This document shows, one piece after another, positions 1-11,356 of a stretch of 64,000 bases of DNA (positions are counted from its first letter, which is position 1; each line of letters opens with the position of its first letter). A program made the translations under genes and the position numbers. Below the pieces are notes generated by a model, which was given only the letters and a program-made list of their open reading frames with translations, ran no database searches and was not told the origin of the DNA. Source of the stretch: Glandiceps talaboti (taxonomy: Eukaryota; Hemichordata; Enteropneusta; Spengelidae). The stretch covers positions 15,619,709 to 15,683,708 of the forward strand of contig NC_135565.1 in the NCBI RefSeq assembly GCF_964340395.1, given 5' to 3'.

Positions 1-182
1 ACTTACCAGTAAACATATGAATACAGTAATGTAGCTGATAAGTACTCGGGTAATTATAAGGCACTTACCTGTAAACATGGGATTACAATAATGTAGTAAA
101 GTACCCAGGTAAGGTACTTACCAGTAAACATGTGAATGAAATAACGTAGCTGATAAGTACCCAGGTAAGGCACTTACCAGTG
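1..182. repeat. ~60-bp minisatellite, about 3 copies
   Basis: ACTTACCAGTAAACAT or a close variant recurs near 1, 64, 118 and 171, each followed by GATTACAATAATGTAG-like sequence and GTACCCAGGTAAGG. The copies are imperfect and the array runs off the left edge. Confidence 0.75.
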
Positions 183-406
183 TAATATCATAACATCATA
201 TGTTACCAAGACCTTCATTTTAACTGACAACATTCAAACTTTCTTAAAGCAATTGAGTTTTTAATTTGAACTTTAAATCTGGTCAGTAAAGCATAGTGTA
301 ATTACTTCTTGCATCTGTCTGTTCGTTGGCTGTATGCATATGCTTAGTAAATATTGACTCTGTTCTTATGTATATTGACAATCAACGTTTGTTGTTTTTG
401 TTTCAG
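1..406 (+). other. Last intron of the arylsulfatase gene (3' part)
   Basis: This is non-coding sequence upstream of the arylsulfatase terminal exon. It ends in a pyrimidine-rich tract and TTTCAG at 401-406, a good 3' splice site. The first 180 bases hold about three diverged copies of a ~60-bp tandem unit built on ACTTACCAGTAAACATG and GATAAGTACCCAGGTAAGG. The rest is AT-rich with nothing recognisable. Confidence 0.7.
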
Positions 407-543
407 AGATTCTTAAAGATTTATTGTTGAGACTAGATCAGTATAATATGACAGCAGTTCCACCCTGGTTTCCACCAAATGATCCACAAGCTAATCCCAA
501 TCTCCATGGTGGAGTGTGGTCACCCTGGATTACTCTTAAGTAA
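407..543 (+). CDS. Arylsulfatase (ARSB/ARSI/ARSJ group), terminal coding exon
   Basis: This is the C-terminal exon of a secreted or lysosomal sulfatase, an enzyme family that removes sulfate esters from glycosaminoglycans or related substrates. The exon starts after TTTCAG, the first two bases complete a split codon, and 44 further codons run to TAA at 541-543. The peptide begins [13 protein letters not shown], continues with [17 protein letters not shown] and ends [11 protein letters not shown]. The pattern Asn-x-Thr-Ala-Val-Pro, Asp-Pro-x-x-Asn-Pro and Gly-Gly-Val-Trp-x-Pro-Trp is the C-terminal signature of animal type B arylsulfatases and is closest to ARSI/ARSJ. The catalytic Cys-x-Pro-x-Arg region lies outside the window. 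The NMT sequence is a possible N-glycosylation site. The gene converges on the large minus-strand gene. Family assignment is firm; the exact paralogue is not resolved. Confidence 0.88.
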
Positions 544-1534
544 TACACTTCCATGGATTGATGCAACCTTGGATTACATGTATTCGGAAGGAATATACCA
601 TGGAATGATTTGGACCTATTATAAAATCAGTTTGATAACAAAATGTATGACTAGAGAAAATGCACTATCAGCAAACTGACAGAAATGTATTGTTGTTGCA
701 TGTGGTAGCTAGCAGCATGCTAAATTACACAAGTGGGTACAGTGATAGTGGTGATAGTGGTGTATTAGCTATGTTGATATAATCACTCTGTAATCAAGAT
801 ATAGTGTATGTTTGTGGGCAATATTTACAAATGTGATAAAGGACTATTACATAACACATCAGGCAAAGCTATAACACATCAGGCAAAGCTAAGCTCAATG
901 TCATATCAGTTGTACTGACCCATTATCAGTGACATTGCAAATAGCTTTAGAGATGCAAACAATTTTTATGACACCCGCCTTGCTGGCTCACCAAGTCGGG
1001 AAAGTTGCACTTGAACTGCTAATGGCAAATATCAGTCATGATATACACTAGCTGAGTAGATCATGGAAGTTTGTAAAAGTAAAATGGTGGATGTGTTTTC
1101 CCACAGACTGGACCATTTGATGACTCCCTTCTGTGAATGTAAACTTTATAGTTTACATGAACATCTTGCAATAATAGTTTAAGTTTGTCTCTGTGTTATC
1201 TTGTTGACAGCTGATCTGCCATTGTCATATGTAATTCACATGATCATGTACAACTTTAACTTTAAACATGTAGACCTAGGAGTTCTTAATACGGGGAAAA
1301 CAATTTAAAGCAGTTTTATAAAGGGAAGTGGACAGCAATTAAAGCACAGTGTGGGGAATTTTGATACGTTGACTTTTTTTACATTGTATACTTATCAGAG
1401 TTGTTAGATTTAAACAGGGGGAGGATTCTCCTGAGTACAGTAGTTTTTCATTTTATCAAGAGCCAGGTCTTCACCATTGTTACATTGTTCAGGGAAAACG
1501 CAGTATAAATGTTTCTGTAAGGGTGTATTTGTCA

Positions 1535-1562
1535 CTGTGTGTGTGTGTGTGTGTGTGTGTGT
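1535..1562. repeat. (GT)n microsatellite
   Basis: An uninterrupted GT dinucleotide run, which explains the short Cys/Val and His/Thr open frames on both strands here. Confidence 0.95.
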
Positions 1563-2519
1563 CAATGTGTGCAGGATTGTTTCAGAATCTGCAACAATAA
1601 AATACCATCGTCGTAAACCACGGGCCTCTTTACGGCACCGTCCAAAATGTGCTAGCCAGTGTGCTTCATATTTCATTGCATTAGCAGAAATATGTATTCT
1701 GGCATGAAAGAATGTAAAATACTAAGAGACTCCTTTCAAACACAACACTTCTAAAAGTTGATATATGTAGAATAAGATTTATTTTCATTTCATTATCTTT
1801 ATAGTTTCCATATCTTAGACATGTAGCGATTCATACAGTTTTGTTAAAAAGAGAAAATTTCTGCAGCACTTTTTTTTTTGAAAAAATTGTATAGAGAAGT
1901 CCATATGTACTTATCAATGTACTTGCAACATGACTTTCTAGAAAAGCAGAAATTGCTTATAAGAGTCAGGCACATTATAATATCTTTTGATTGGTTGCTT
2001 GCTCAATGAATGGAAATATCTCTCTATGCTGTTTGAAAAGGTTTTCTAAGTAGAGTATAAAAGTCGAGCAATGTTTAAAATTATACATATATTTTCATTT
2101 CTTTATAAAATGTTTTTATATATAAATAGTATAATATTACATCACGCTTCAGAGTAAACATGTCTTGTAATGTTAGTTCGCTTCTATGGATACTTGGCAA
2201 TGTTAAAAATCAGTCAAAGTGGATTGAAATACATAATGACACAAAATCAAAATAAAATATGAAGTAACTTATAATTTCTATGAAACTGTAATGTGTAATA
2301 ATTTCCAGTGTTTCATTTATTTTTGTGAATGGTATTGATTAAACAAAGGAGGGACTAAACCAAGTACAATAATGCAGAAATGTCTAGATACAGGTACGAA
2401 CCTTTTTCAAAGGTCTGTGTGATTTACAGATCTGAAGTAATTTTATGATTGGCTGTCAGTACGTCACATCTGTAGTACACAAGATCTGATTGGTTGAGTG
2501 CAACAAATGTATAATAGAT

Positions 2520-2646
2520 AAAATATGATATTGGGCAAGTACATTAAATGCACACTGCACAAGATATGATTGGTGAGTAAATTAAATGTACACAACACAA
2601 GATATGATTGGCGAGTAAATTAAATGTACACAACACAAGATATGAT
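2520..2646. repeat. 38-bp minisatellite, about 3 copies
   Basis: The unit CACAAGATATGATTGG followed by (C/T)GAGTAAATTAAATGTACACAA repeats from about 2558, 2596 and 2634. A diverged earlier copy begins near 2480 (CACAAGATCTGATTGG). Confidence 0.75.
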
Positions 2647-4468
2647 CTGTTGTGATTACATCAATTTAATAATACCAAATGTTTGATTGGTTGGGTATAC
2701 TCAAGAACATATTTTCATACATATAATGTATTTCACTGCACACATCTTTTTTTTTTGACAAGAAACCTGCCTAAATGAACAAATCTCGACTCAAAACAAG
2801 AAATAAAATACAGCCTCAGTTAGGATCAAAACAATGTCACATAAAATTTGAGACTTCAAATAATGAACGGAAGAGATAATGTATGGCTAAAAAATAACAC
2901 TACCAACAAAAACACATCATATACATTTGACTTTAAATCGCTTGTTCCTTTTCATATTTTTTGAGTAACTAAAATATATCATTATACCTGAATCGAATAC
3001 CATTGCCAAAGTCTGTTATATGAAGGATGGACTGTGATTTTGCTAATATGAACATACTATTACAGAAATACTGTGAAACTGTTAAATGAAAATAAACTAT
3101 GGTGGTTAGACTGTGTCTTTGTTATGATGAACACACATATTACAAAAAGACTGTGACCTTGTTAATATGAACATAAATGTATTATGGATGACTGACCATG
3201 TCATATATATACATTGTGTTATGGATGGATTGTGGCCATCTTAAGCATTAGGTATTGGCTGTTATTCTTAATAGAGGTTGTATCACTGATTCAAATTGCA
3301 ACAACTGCCTCATGAAGGAACACTCAATATAAATGGAAACAGCAAACATCCCATTTTAAAACGAAATATCTTTTGTAATAATTACAAAAACAATAAAATT
3401 GTATAAAATATTCGACACTACTATCGGAATGTTATTTAATACTACAATGTTATGAAAGGTTCAAATCAAATAAGAAAGGATACAAATATTGACAGAAAAG
3501 ATATGTTTTTACCTTCCTAAAAATGGCAAGAAAAAGAAAATGGAAAATACAATTATGCAGCACACATACAAAGCGTAAACCTGTCAAAATCTCTCACCAT
3601 ACATTAATGTTCTAAGCATTTCTTCAGACCTGCTGAAATCATTACCACTGTTATAAATTTACATATTATTAAGCTTAAAACATATAAGATGCACTTTCAG
3701 CACATAATAACTCTTATGAAAATGAGTCTACATGTATGTATTTATTGTTCCATAACTGTAGTATAAAAATGAGTGTGTTACATTTTTATAAAATGTGTCA
3801 TGTATCGCATTATATGTATGTATTACGTAACTTTTTAAAAAAATGTCACGTCGCATTGGAACTATTTTATAAAAATGATTAAGTATCAGATTATAGTGGC
3901 TTTAGTTATAAAAAATCTCTAATCCATGACTGTATAAAAATTATTAGTTTGTAATTTTCTATAAAGTACTTTTAGCAACAATTTACTGAAATATAATAGG
4001 AAAAATTGCTTGGAAGAATTACAATACTGCCATTTTGTTTATTAATAAAAGTAAATTTAAAGCATTTACCTTGCCTCAATTGATACCAATTTGTTAGCCT
4101 AATCTTTCTAACTCTCCTATTGTGGGTTGTACTTGGCTACGAAGGCTTGTAATCGCTATGTTAAGTTTCTTAATATATATCCCAGAGCCTCACTCCAGGA
4201 ATCTATATAAAATGTGTGTCACATTATCATGAAATATGAATTTGGAGATGTACACTACCTGTATGTAAATAATTGTTAGTAACTACCCGTACACTATAAA
4301 TGAATGTGCCTCAAATGTTCATTAATGTATACATTGTTATATCAACCTGAACTCTTCTTATAACAATAAATGCGGCGTATTCCGGTTATCGAACTTCCGG
4401 TTGTTTCGCAGGAAAGTATCGCGAGAGGGCGCACCATATCTGACAAAGTGAGGGCCAGAATTTTCGTC

Positions 4469-4844
4469 ATGGCATCTAATAGTATGGCGATGTATGAAGC
4501 TGTCAACAAAATGGGCGTAAAAGAACTCCGTGCATTCATAAAAGAGTGGAAAATTACTACTTCTAAATCTACTAGATATCGCCAGAAATGCTGTCAACCT
4601 TGGTCTTGAAACACTAGAAAATGATAATTTTCTGAGAGAACGGAAGAGGAGACGAATAGTGGATGTCAAGCATCAAAAGATAGAACTAATCGACAGCGGA
4701 AACATTGAAAGTTGGACGGAGGACCTTCGAAATATACCCGATGTAGACATGATAAACATATTTCTTTACCTTACTGGTGTCTGTTGCTTGACAAAAGAAC
4801 GATTAGAAAATTACAAATCTGACAACAGCTTCCAATCTGAGTAA
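4469..4844 (+). pseudogene. Broken ORF, SAP-like plus N-terminal part of a YqaJ/SWIM-type element protein
   Basis: From ATG at 4469 a frame encodes MGVKELRAFIKEWKI, which resembles a SAP helix-extension-helix DNA-binding motif. It then goes out of frame near 4565-4575. Another frame continues with ARNAVNLGLETLEND, a basic RERKRRR stretch, and IPDVDMINIFLYLTG followed by LENYKSDNSFQ. From memory, that last block resembles the conserved segment ahead of the SWIM zinc finger and YqaJ exonuclease domain in invertebrate element proteins. The hairpin MITE inserts just after it and supplies the stop, so the nuclease part is absent. This is a decayed gene; the family call is an inference. Confidence 0.45.
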
Positions 4845-5268
4845 AATCCGATGTAGATGTTGGCTGATCGTTCATTGCTATTTTACCTTCGTTATTTTGC
4901 CTGAATTGACCTTCTTGGTACATGTTTACATTTTTTAGCTTGCCTGATCGCCTCCTCTACGATCAGGCTAAAAAATGTAAACATGTACCAAGAAAAATAA
5001 TATCAGGCATGATAAACATATTTCTTTACCTTACTGGTGTCTGTTGCTTGACAAAAGAACGATTAGAAAATTACAAATCTGACAACAGCTTCCAATCTGA
5101 TTAAAATCCGATGTAGATGTTGGCTGATCGTTCATTGCTATTTTACCTTCGTTATTTTGCCTGAATTGACCTTCTTGGTACATGTTTACATTTTTTAGCT
5201 TGCCTGATCGCCTCCTCTACGATCAGGCTAAAAAATGTAAACATGTACCAAGAAAAATAATATCAGGC
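4749..5268. repeat. 260-bp direct tandem duplication
   Basis: The block beginning CATGATAAACATATTTC at 4749 repeats at 5009 with an offset of exactly 260 bp. It includes the last 30 codons of the broken ORF and most of the hairpin MITE. The only difference I noticed is one base near 4841/5101 (GAG versus GAT). This is either a very young duplication or an assembly artefact at a hairpin. Confidence 0.85.
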
Positions 5269-5334
5269 AAAATAACGAAGGTAAAATAGCAATGAACGAT
5301 TAGCCGACATCTACATCAGGTTTTAATCAGATTG
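4833..5334. mobile_element. Hairpin MITE with 9-bp target duplication (internally duplicated)
   Basis: AACAGCTTC occurs immediately before (4824-4832) and after (5335-5343) the element. The ends are CAATCTGA.TAAAATCC and GGTTTTAATCAGATTG. A single complete unit would be 5093-5334 (242 bp), almost wholly palindromic: GGCTGATCGTTCATTGC and TACATGTTTACATTTTTTAGC are matched by inverted copies around a loop near CGCCTCCTCTACG. The extra length comes from the 260-bp tandem duplication. Confidence 0.8.
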
Positions 5335-5343
5335 AACAGCTTC

Positions 5344-5738
5344 CAGCTACAGTCATTGCAATATTGAGAGTTCGGTCGACAATTACCAAGCCACATGTTT
5401 ATATTGTAACTGATGTCGCCGCATACTTAGGCCTTTCTTGTTTATTAGAACAGTGGTGTAGCACCACGGGTGAAATCATAAAACTTTGTCCGGAAAAAAA
5501 CATTTCATGTACTGGTTATAAGTTGGCATAAACATATTTGTATTGATATACTCATCTTTACTATCACACTTTGGTTAGCTTGCTATTCTTCATTCAGGAC
5601 CATCAGTGTATAAAAAAAACCCATTGAAGTCGGCAACGAATCATAAATATTGTTATTGTGATTGATGTACCACACCGCCCACCCCTTCAATGAATCGGCC
5701 TTCCATGTAACGTTTACGTGGTTCACTCATCATACCAT
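5344..5738. other. Interior of the 2.1-kb element between the MITEs
   Basis: Low-copy sequence with no long open frame. It contains short open stretches but no domain I can name. Confidence 0.4.
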
Positions 5739-5747
5739 GTCTTATAC

Positions 5748-5970
5748 CGATCTGATTAAAATCCGATGTAGATGTCGGCTGATCGTTCACTGCTATTTTA
5801 CCTTCGTTATTTTGCCTGAATTGACCTTCGTGGTACATGTTTACGTTTTTGTCCTGATCGGTAGAGGAGGCGATCAAACATGTACCACGAAGGTCAATTC
5901 AGGCACAATAACGAAAGTAAAATAGCAATGAACGATTAGCCGACATCTACATCGGATTTTAATCAGATTG
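5748..5970. mobile_element. Second copy of the hairpin MITE
   Basis: It is the same 223-242 bp palindromic family as the copy at 4833-5334, with ends ATCTGATTAAAATCCGATG and AATCAGATTG. It is flanked by GTCTTATAC (5739-5747) and GTTTTATAC (5971-5979), a 9-bp target duplication with one mismatch. Confidence 0.8.
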
Positions 5971-5979
5971 GTTTTATAC

Positions 5980-6240
5980 AAGCTGCAATAACTGTAGCGT
6001 ATATTGTGATTTTGAGGGTTCTTTCCTCTGTTTTTGTACCTTTTTCCGTTCCGATGTTTGACTGGAAGCAATCGCTACAATTTCTCCAACGGTAACGCAA
6101 ATGGACGAGGTCACACTGAAAACGTGAGTGAGATGTCAGTGTACTACCCGTTTCAAAATGTTGCTACTTTTGGGTTTTCCTCACGGTCGAATTGCAGAGC
6201 CAAACTTACGCGAAATATTAGGAGAACAAGAGGTTAATTT
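5980..6240. repeat. Element interior shared with the foldback at 24.3 kb
   Basis: GCTGCAATAACTGTAG, GATTTTGAGGGTT, ACTGGAAGCAA and ATGTCAGTGTACTACCC recur with substitutions near 24300-24480, and inverted near 24600-24770. This links the two elements to one family. Confidence 0.6.
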
Positions 6241-6526
6241 GCTATTTCGTTATTTGATGGGCGATAATGCAATATTATAGCGTAAAGTTACGGGGAATGA
6301 CAGAAAATCTTTAGTCAGTGGTTACGATGCCTATAGACTCTATGCTTTGCAACAATGCTCTACAATTCTGGCCCTCACTTCCGGTTCTAAAACAGCGCCC
6401 CTAGTGGCCAAACAATCATATCTTTTATCTTTTCGGGGCTTCTTCGATAACCGGAATACGGCGTATTAAAACTAACTGTCTTCAGGATGTAGGGTAAGCT
6501 TAATTTTGTTCTCTGATATGTTTTAC

Positions 6527-7090
6527 GTAAAGGAAAAGTCCAATCTAACTCCCATCTTTAGTACACTTGTATTGATTACTTCTATCAACTTAATAAGGAA
6601 AAGTCCAGTCAGACTTATTTCTACTTTAAGTACCCTTGTACATTGTAATGATTACTGCTATCAACTTAATATGGAAAAGTTCAGTCAGACTTATTTTTCT
6701 TTCTGCCTTTAGTACACTTGTATTGATTACTACTATCAACTTAGTAAGGAAAAGTCCAATCTAACTCCCATCTTTAATACACTTGTATTGATTACTACTA
6801 TCAACTTAATAAGGAAAAGTCCAGTCAGACTTATTTCTACTTTAAGTACCCTTGTAATGATTACTGCTGTCAACTTAATATAGAAAAGTCCAGTCAGACT
6901 TATTTCTACCTTTAGTACACTTGTATTGATTACTGCTATCAACTTAAAGGGAAAGTCTAGTTAGACTTATTTCTGTCTTTAGTACACTTGTATTGATTAC
7001 TACTATCAACTTTATAAGGAAAAGTCCGGTCAGATTTATTTCTACCTTTAGTAACCTTGCATTGCTTACTGCTATCGACTTATTCTGAAT
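6527..7090. repeat. ~70-bp minisatellite, about 8 copies
   Basis: The unit is GGAAAAGTCCAGTCAGACTT, ATTTCTACCTTTAGTACACT and TGTATTGATTACTACTATCA in succession. Copies start near 6530, 6596, 6672, 6748, 6810, 6882, 6950 and 7018. Alternate copies carry CAATCTAACTCCCATC instead of CAGTCAGACTTATTTC, so there are two unit types. Confidence 0.8.
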
Positions 7091-7952
7091 ATGATTTGTG
7101 TGATAAATTAGCACCTCACAAGTAACTTACTTAATTTTGAAATCTTGTTAAGAAATACTACTGCATTTGACATGTTCAGCCATTTTGGGATTTCTTGTAT
7201 TGGAAAACCTATTGTGTTGACATCATAAATACCTGCATCTCTTTGTATTTTATACAGTATCAAAATCATATGAAAGTTGATAGCAGTTATCAATACAGTT
7301 ACCAACACACCTCACTGGTCGATTCTTTCAATGCACAACCACTGGTATATCTAAGTTAATGCACAAAAAAGTATGTAAAGTGGCCAAATTATAGTACATT
7401 TTTGCCATGCATAATTCATTTATACTAAGTATTTTATGAAAAGTAATTCGTATGATAAGTATTTGTATCACGTTATGTCTTGATAAGTACTTTACTAACC
7501 AGAATTAATGTCTATAATTTGTGTTGATATAATCTTTGTGGTGTATGATATTAACATTTATGGGATGGTTCTTGAATTCTTATGTATCCCGACTGTATTC
7601 TACATGTCTTACCAATCTTAGAATTATTAACTACTATGCCAACACATTAATCGTTGCCTCTGAATGTTCAGTGGTCGCTAGATTCACACGTTCCCCTAGG
7701 GTTCCACACTACAAAACCTATAGCTAAGTAACAAATGATGCAACAAACTCCAGCATCATGCCCATAAATGGCGGTTCGAACTTGGGATAGGTAAGTGTTA
7801 CATTACATTATGATCATGACACAACGAAACATGTTTGTCATCAAACAAAAATTTCTTCCTCCAGACACATTTATCAGACAGCTACTGAACTTAAATGTAT
7901 CAGAAATCTTGCCAATTCTCCATGTCAATGATATTATTGGTTTCTTCCTGTC
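7091..7952 (-). other. 3' UTR and downstream region of the KIAA1549-like gene
   Basis: This lies downstream of the stop codon at 7953-7955 on the minus strand. It is AT-rich with no further coding sequence. A minus-strand AATAAA (TTTATT at about 7034-7039) could be a poly(A) signal, but I cannot fix the transcript end. Confidence 0.4.
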
Positions 7953-8104
7953 CTATACTTCTGACTGCGTTCCATTCTTCATTTCTTGAAGTATAGCTTG
8001 CCTTTGTTCCTGAGTCAATGAATCGGTTGCCGAGACACCAGGGATGCTGACAGATGTAAGATGAGGTTCCCTTCCAGATGATGAAGATCTAGATCTTGCT
8101 GTTG
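7953..8104 (-). CDS. KIAA1549-like: KIAA1549-like, last coding exon
   Basis: The acceptor is TTATGTTTCCTAG. Two bases complete the codon split by the previous phase-1 donor, then 49 codons run to TAG. The peptide is Ser/Arg-rich at first (RSRSSSSGR) and ends with an amphipathic charged stretch, TQEQRQAILQEMKNGTQSEV. The family also ends in a short helix that follows a Ser/Thr segment, which supports this as the natural C-terminus. Confidence 0.8.
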
Positions 8105-11100
8105 CTAGGAAACATAAGTAGAGTAAGAGGTTAGATACATATAAAATTATCTTTCCCATTGATAGGAAAGAGACACAATACAAAATGTAAGACCTGTAAA
8201 CGTTTATCTTCCTGTTAAGATTCCATAGTACTTAATTTGTTGCATGCACAGTTACCTTGGGAAGTATCAGTGATGAGTCAACAATAGAGTCATTTTGTTC
8301 TGTGACAACATGGTGGGGGTCATTTTGTTCGACTATGCTGTGATGGCACAGGAAACAAAGTTAGTATTAAAGTTCATTTCATTCTGTGACAACACAGTAA
8401 ACAAAAACAGTGGTTTTGATTTAATTGTTTGTTGACAACTGAGAAAATAACACGGTTCATTTCTGTTGGACATCCACCATCTATCTTACACAATGTGACT
8501 CACCTGGCTGATCTGATGATGAATCCATATACAAATTGTCACCCCTCTGCGATGAACTGTGTGGATCTTGTTTCCAACTATCATGAACATGTGTTCTTTG
8601 TGATGGCAAAGCCTGTTAAAGGAACAGTAGAGATACAATTTCAGCACCAATGGTGTAATAGCACAACTGCACAATTTGGGTAATGGCTTAACATAAATTT
8701 TTAAGTGAGTTTGATTGGTAGGATATTGTTCAGTCTTGATTGATTAATACCCTTGCAAAAAAGATATTTGTTTGATTGTTGCTATAGTTTTGGCCATGGC
8801 ATGATTGTACTATAAACAATTGTGTTTATGTTTGAATTTCATTCATGAAACAATTGGCCAAGTTCTGTTTTTGCATTTAGGTTTTAGACCAGAAATCACA
8901 TTTCTCTAGACCCAATTTGAATTATAATATCAATATTGGGATCAGATAGTCTTGACCATTCTTTATCTAGACACTCCTAGGAACATTCCTACCATATTTC
9001 TGTTACTCACTGTGTTATCTTGACTTGACCATCCTAATGCTGGCCCTGGTAGTTCCTCTGGACGGTTTGGGTAGGGTGATGGGCTGATTTTCCTCTGTGG
9101 TCTTCCCGTTGGTGAGAGAGGAGTGCTCCTTGCAGAGTTGCTTGGTGGTGCTCGTATATTGTCAAGCCTACTCTGAGCCTGTCCAAGCTCTCTTAGAGTT
9201 TGTTCAAGATGTAACTGTTGTAATCGGAGTTGTTCACTCAGGGCATCATTTTCTCTTGTCAGCTTGGCTTTGTCGGCCATGTCTTGACCTGACTGGATAG
9301 TACCATATTGGGGTTGGGGCTGAACAAGTGGTTGTCTATTCAATGAAGGATACTGAGCAGATTGAGATAATGAACCATATGGTTGATAGGGTGCTGATTG
9401 AACTCGTGTCCCATACCCAATATCAGACACTGGCATTCCCATTTGCTGTTGGAGAGTCCCAGTCATTTCTTGACGGGATCCCGGTACAGCTGATGAAGAT
9501 CTTGGAAGTGAGCCCATTTGATCAGGATAGACACTTCCAGTTGTAACAGATCCTGGAATAAAAGCTGGATTTCTAGGATTTCTGTCGAGTGATCCAGGAT
9601 CTAAAATAAGGCCAGAAGCACTCCCATATCTAGGATTTTGATAAGTAAGTCCAGATGTTGGTGGTGACGTTCCAAGTCCAGATGTGGGTGAAAATTCCGA
9701 GGATGACATGAGTGGGTTAGTTGTCAATGAAAATGCATCATCCAATAATCTATTAATCTGAACCCTTTCCTGCTCTCTTCTCCTTTGAATCTCCATTTCA
9801 TCATGGAGTCTCTGTAACTCTGACTGTTCCTGGTACAGCTGTAAATGGGACATTGTAACAAAATGAGTTGGTTTACTATTATTATAATTATTTATACCAA
9901 ATGTACACAAATTTCAGACACATGGAGACATAACATACCTATTAAGTATATTTTTGTTAGTATATTTATTTATTTATTTTTTATTTGCCATAGAAAGAAT
10001 GAATTTGTCACAGTATGCCATACATATACAGAAATTGACAAACTAGGGAAATTGCACAACACATCTGGATAGAATACAATTGAGAGTTCTATGGCCGGAA
10101 AACAGGGAAAAGCTATAGTGTAGCTTGTAAAAATCTGTTTCCCGAGTTTGGTACTTTACAATTCGTAGTACAATGAGAAATAAGCCACACACACAGACAT
10201 GTGGTCAGACAGAATAAGCCACAATCAGATTAACAAGAAAGGGATGATGATATTGACTTTTGACCTTTGACCAATATGAATAACATAAATTGTAATCTCA
10301 TGAGATGGTGAGTAATAACAAGGCTTGTTATGATACAATGTAAATATGGCCACCTTTTGGTGATCGAAGCATGACAGGGTCATGAACTTAAAAGACAATA
10401 TACCATAGACTAATAGTTGGAAGGATTGAAACAGGGGTAATGACCTCTAGTTGGAAGGAAATCAATGCGGTGTGAGGTTGGAAATAAATGAAATGTACAG
10501 AGGTATGTGTGACCACTAGTTGACAGAACACATAATACTTACAGGGTGTGTATCCACTGGTTGAAACATCTGTTGTTGCATCTGAGGTGGGAGTTGTTGC
10601 TGTAGTAACGGCTGTTGGTATGTCTGCAATGGTATCTGTTGTTGTGGATACTGTTCTTGCTGTAAGTACTGTTGCTGTGGCAAAGGTTGCTGTGAAACGT
10701 TGAGGTCAGTGCTCTGAGGTATCCATGCATATCCAGGCTGCGGTGGCATTGCTCCAAACTCTGTAGTCAGTGCATGGGGGTCATCAAGATAATGACGACC
10801 CTGTCAATATAATGAATACACATTAAAGTTGTAAATACATTGAAAAGAATGTTGGGGCTATAAATATAGAAATTTAGTCAGTTTGATATATATTTATATG
10901 AATGATGTGACTGAAAATACAGCAATTCTTTTCAATTATCCATGTGATGTGAAGAATGGCATCTGATGGAAATACAGCAAATCTGATGCAGATATCCATG
11001 TGATGAGAAAAATAGTGTAGGGGTGCTGGCATAGTGTGCAGTGCTATGAGTGCAGTAAAACTTCAAAGCGAAATGGATGATTTCATAATGATTGACATTA

Positions 11101-11325
11101 ACTTACAAAACTTCCGAGTGGCTGTACATTAACAAGCTGTACATTGTTACTGTCTGTAGTGGGGTAGTCTGTTGCTACTTGATTTGATTTTGCTCTCATA
11201 TTACGTCCCATCTTCTTAACATTCTAGATCAAAGTATAAAGATGTCTATTATTTTCAGCCTGATGGCTACAAGATGATTAAATATTTTTACATGAGTTTA
11301 GATACATACTCACACACACAAATAC

Positions 11326-11356
<31 letters not shown>

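Larger units (their letters stand above)
544..4370 (+). other. Arylsulfatase 3' UTR and intergenic DNA
   Basis: No supportable exon is seen. The 3' UTR must begin at 544, but the poly(A) site is not clear: AATAAA occurs at 1596 and again further on. Small repeats are present: a 20-bp direct duplication ATAACACATCAGGCAAAGCT at about 851-890, a (GT)n run at 1535-1562, and a ~38-bp minisatellite at about 2520-2646. The remainder is AT-rich. Confidence 0.5.
4371..6467. mobile_element. TIR-bounded DNA element, degenerate, ~2.1 kb
   Basis: The ends are inverted repeats: CGTATTCCGGTTATCGAA at 4376-4393 is matched by its exact reverse complement at 6443-6460. Similarity continues inward, because GTGAGGGCCAGAAT near 4448 recurs inverted near 6367-6380. 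Inside are a broken SAP-type ORF, a tandem duplication and two inserted hairpin MITEs. The outer edges and target duplication are not clear, so the exact limits may be off by about 10 bases. GC content is visibly higher near the ends than in the flanks. I read it as a degenerate autonomous or semi-autonomous DNA transposon. Confidence 0.65.
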
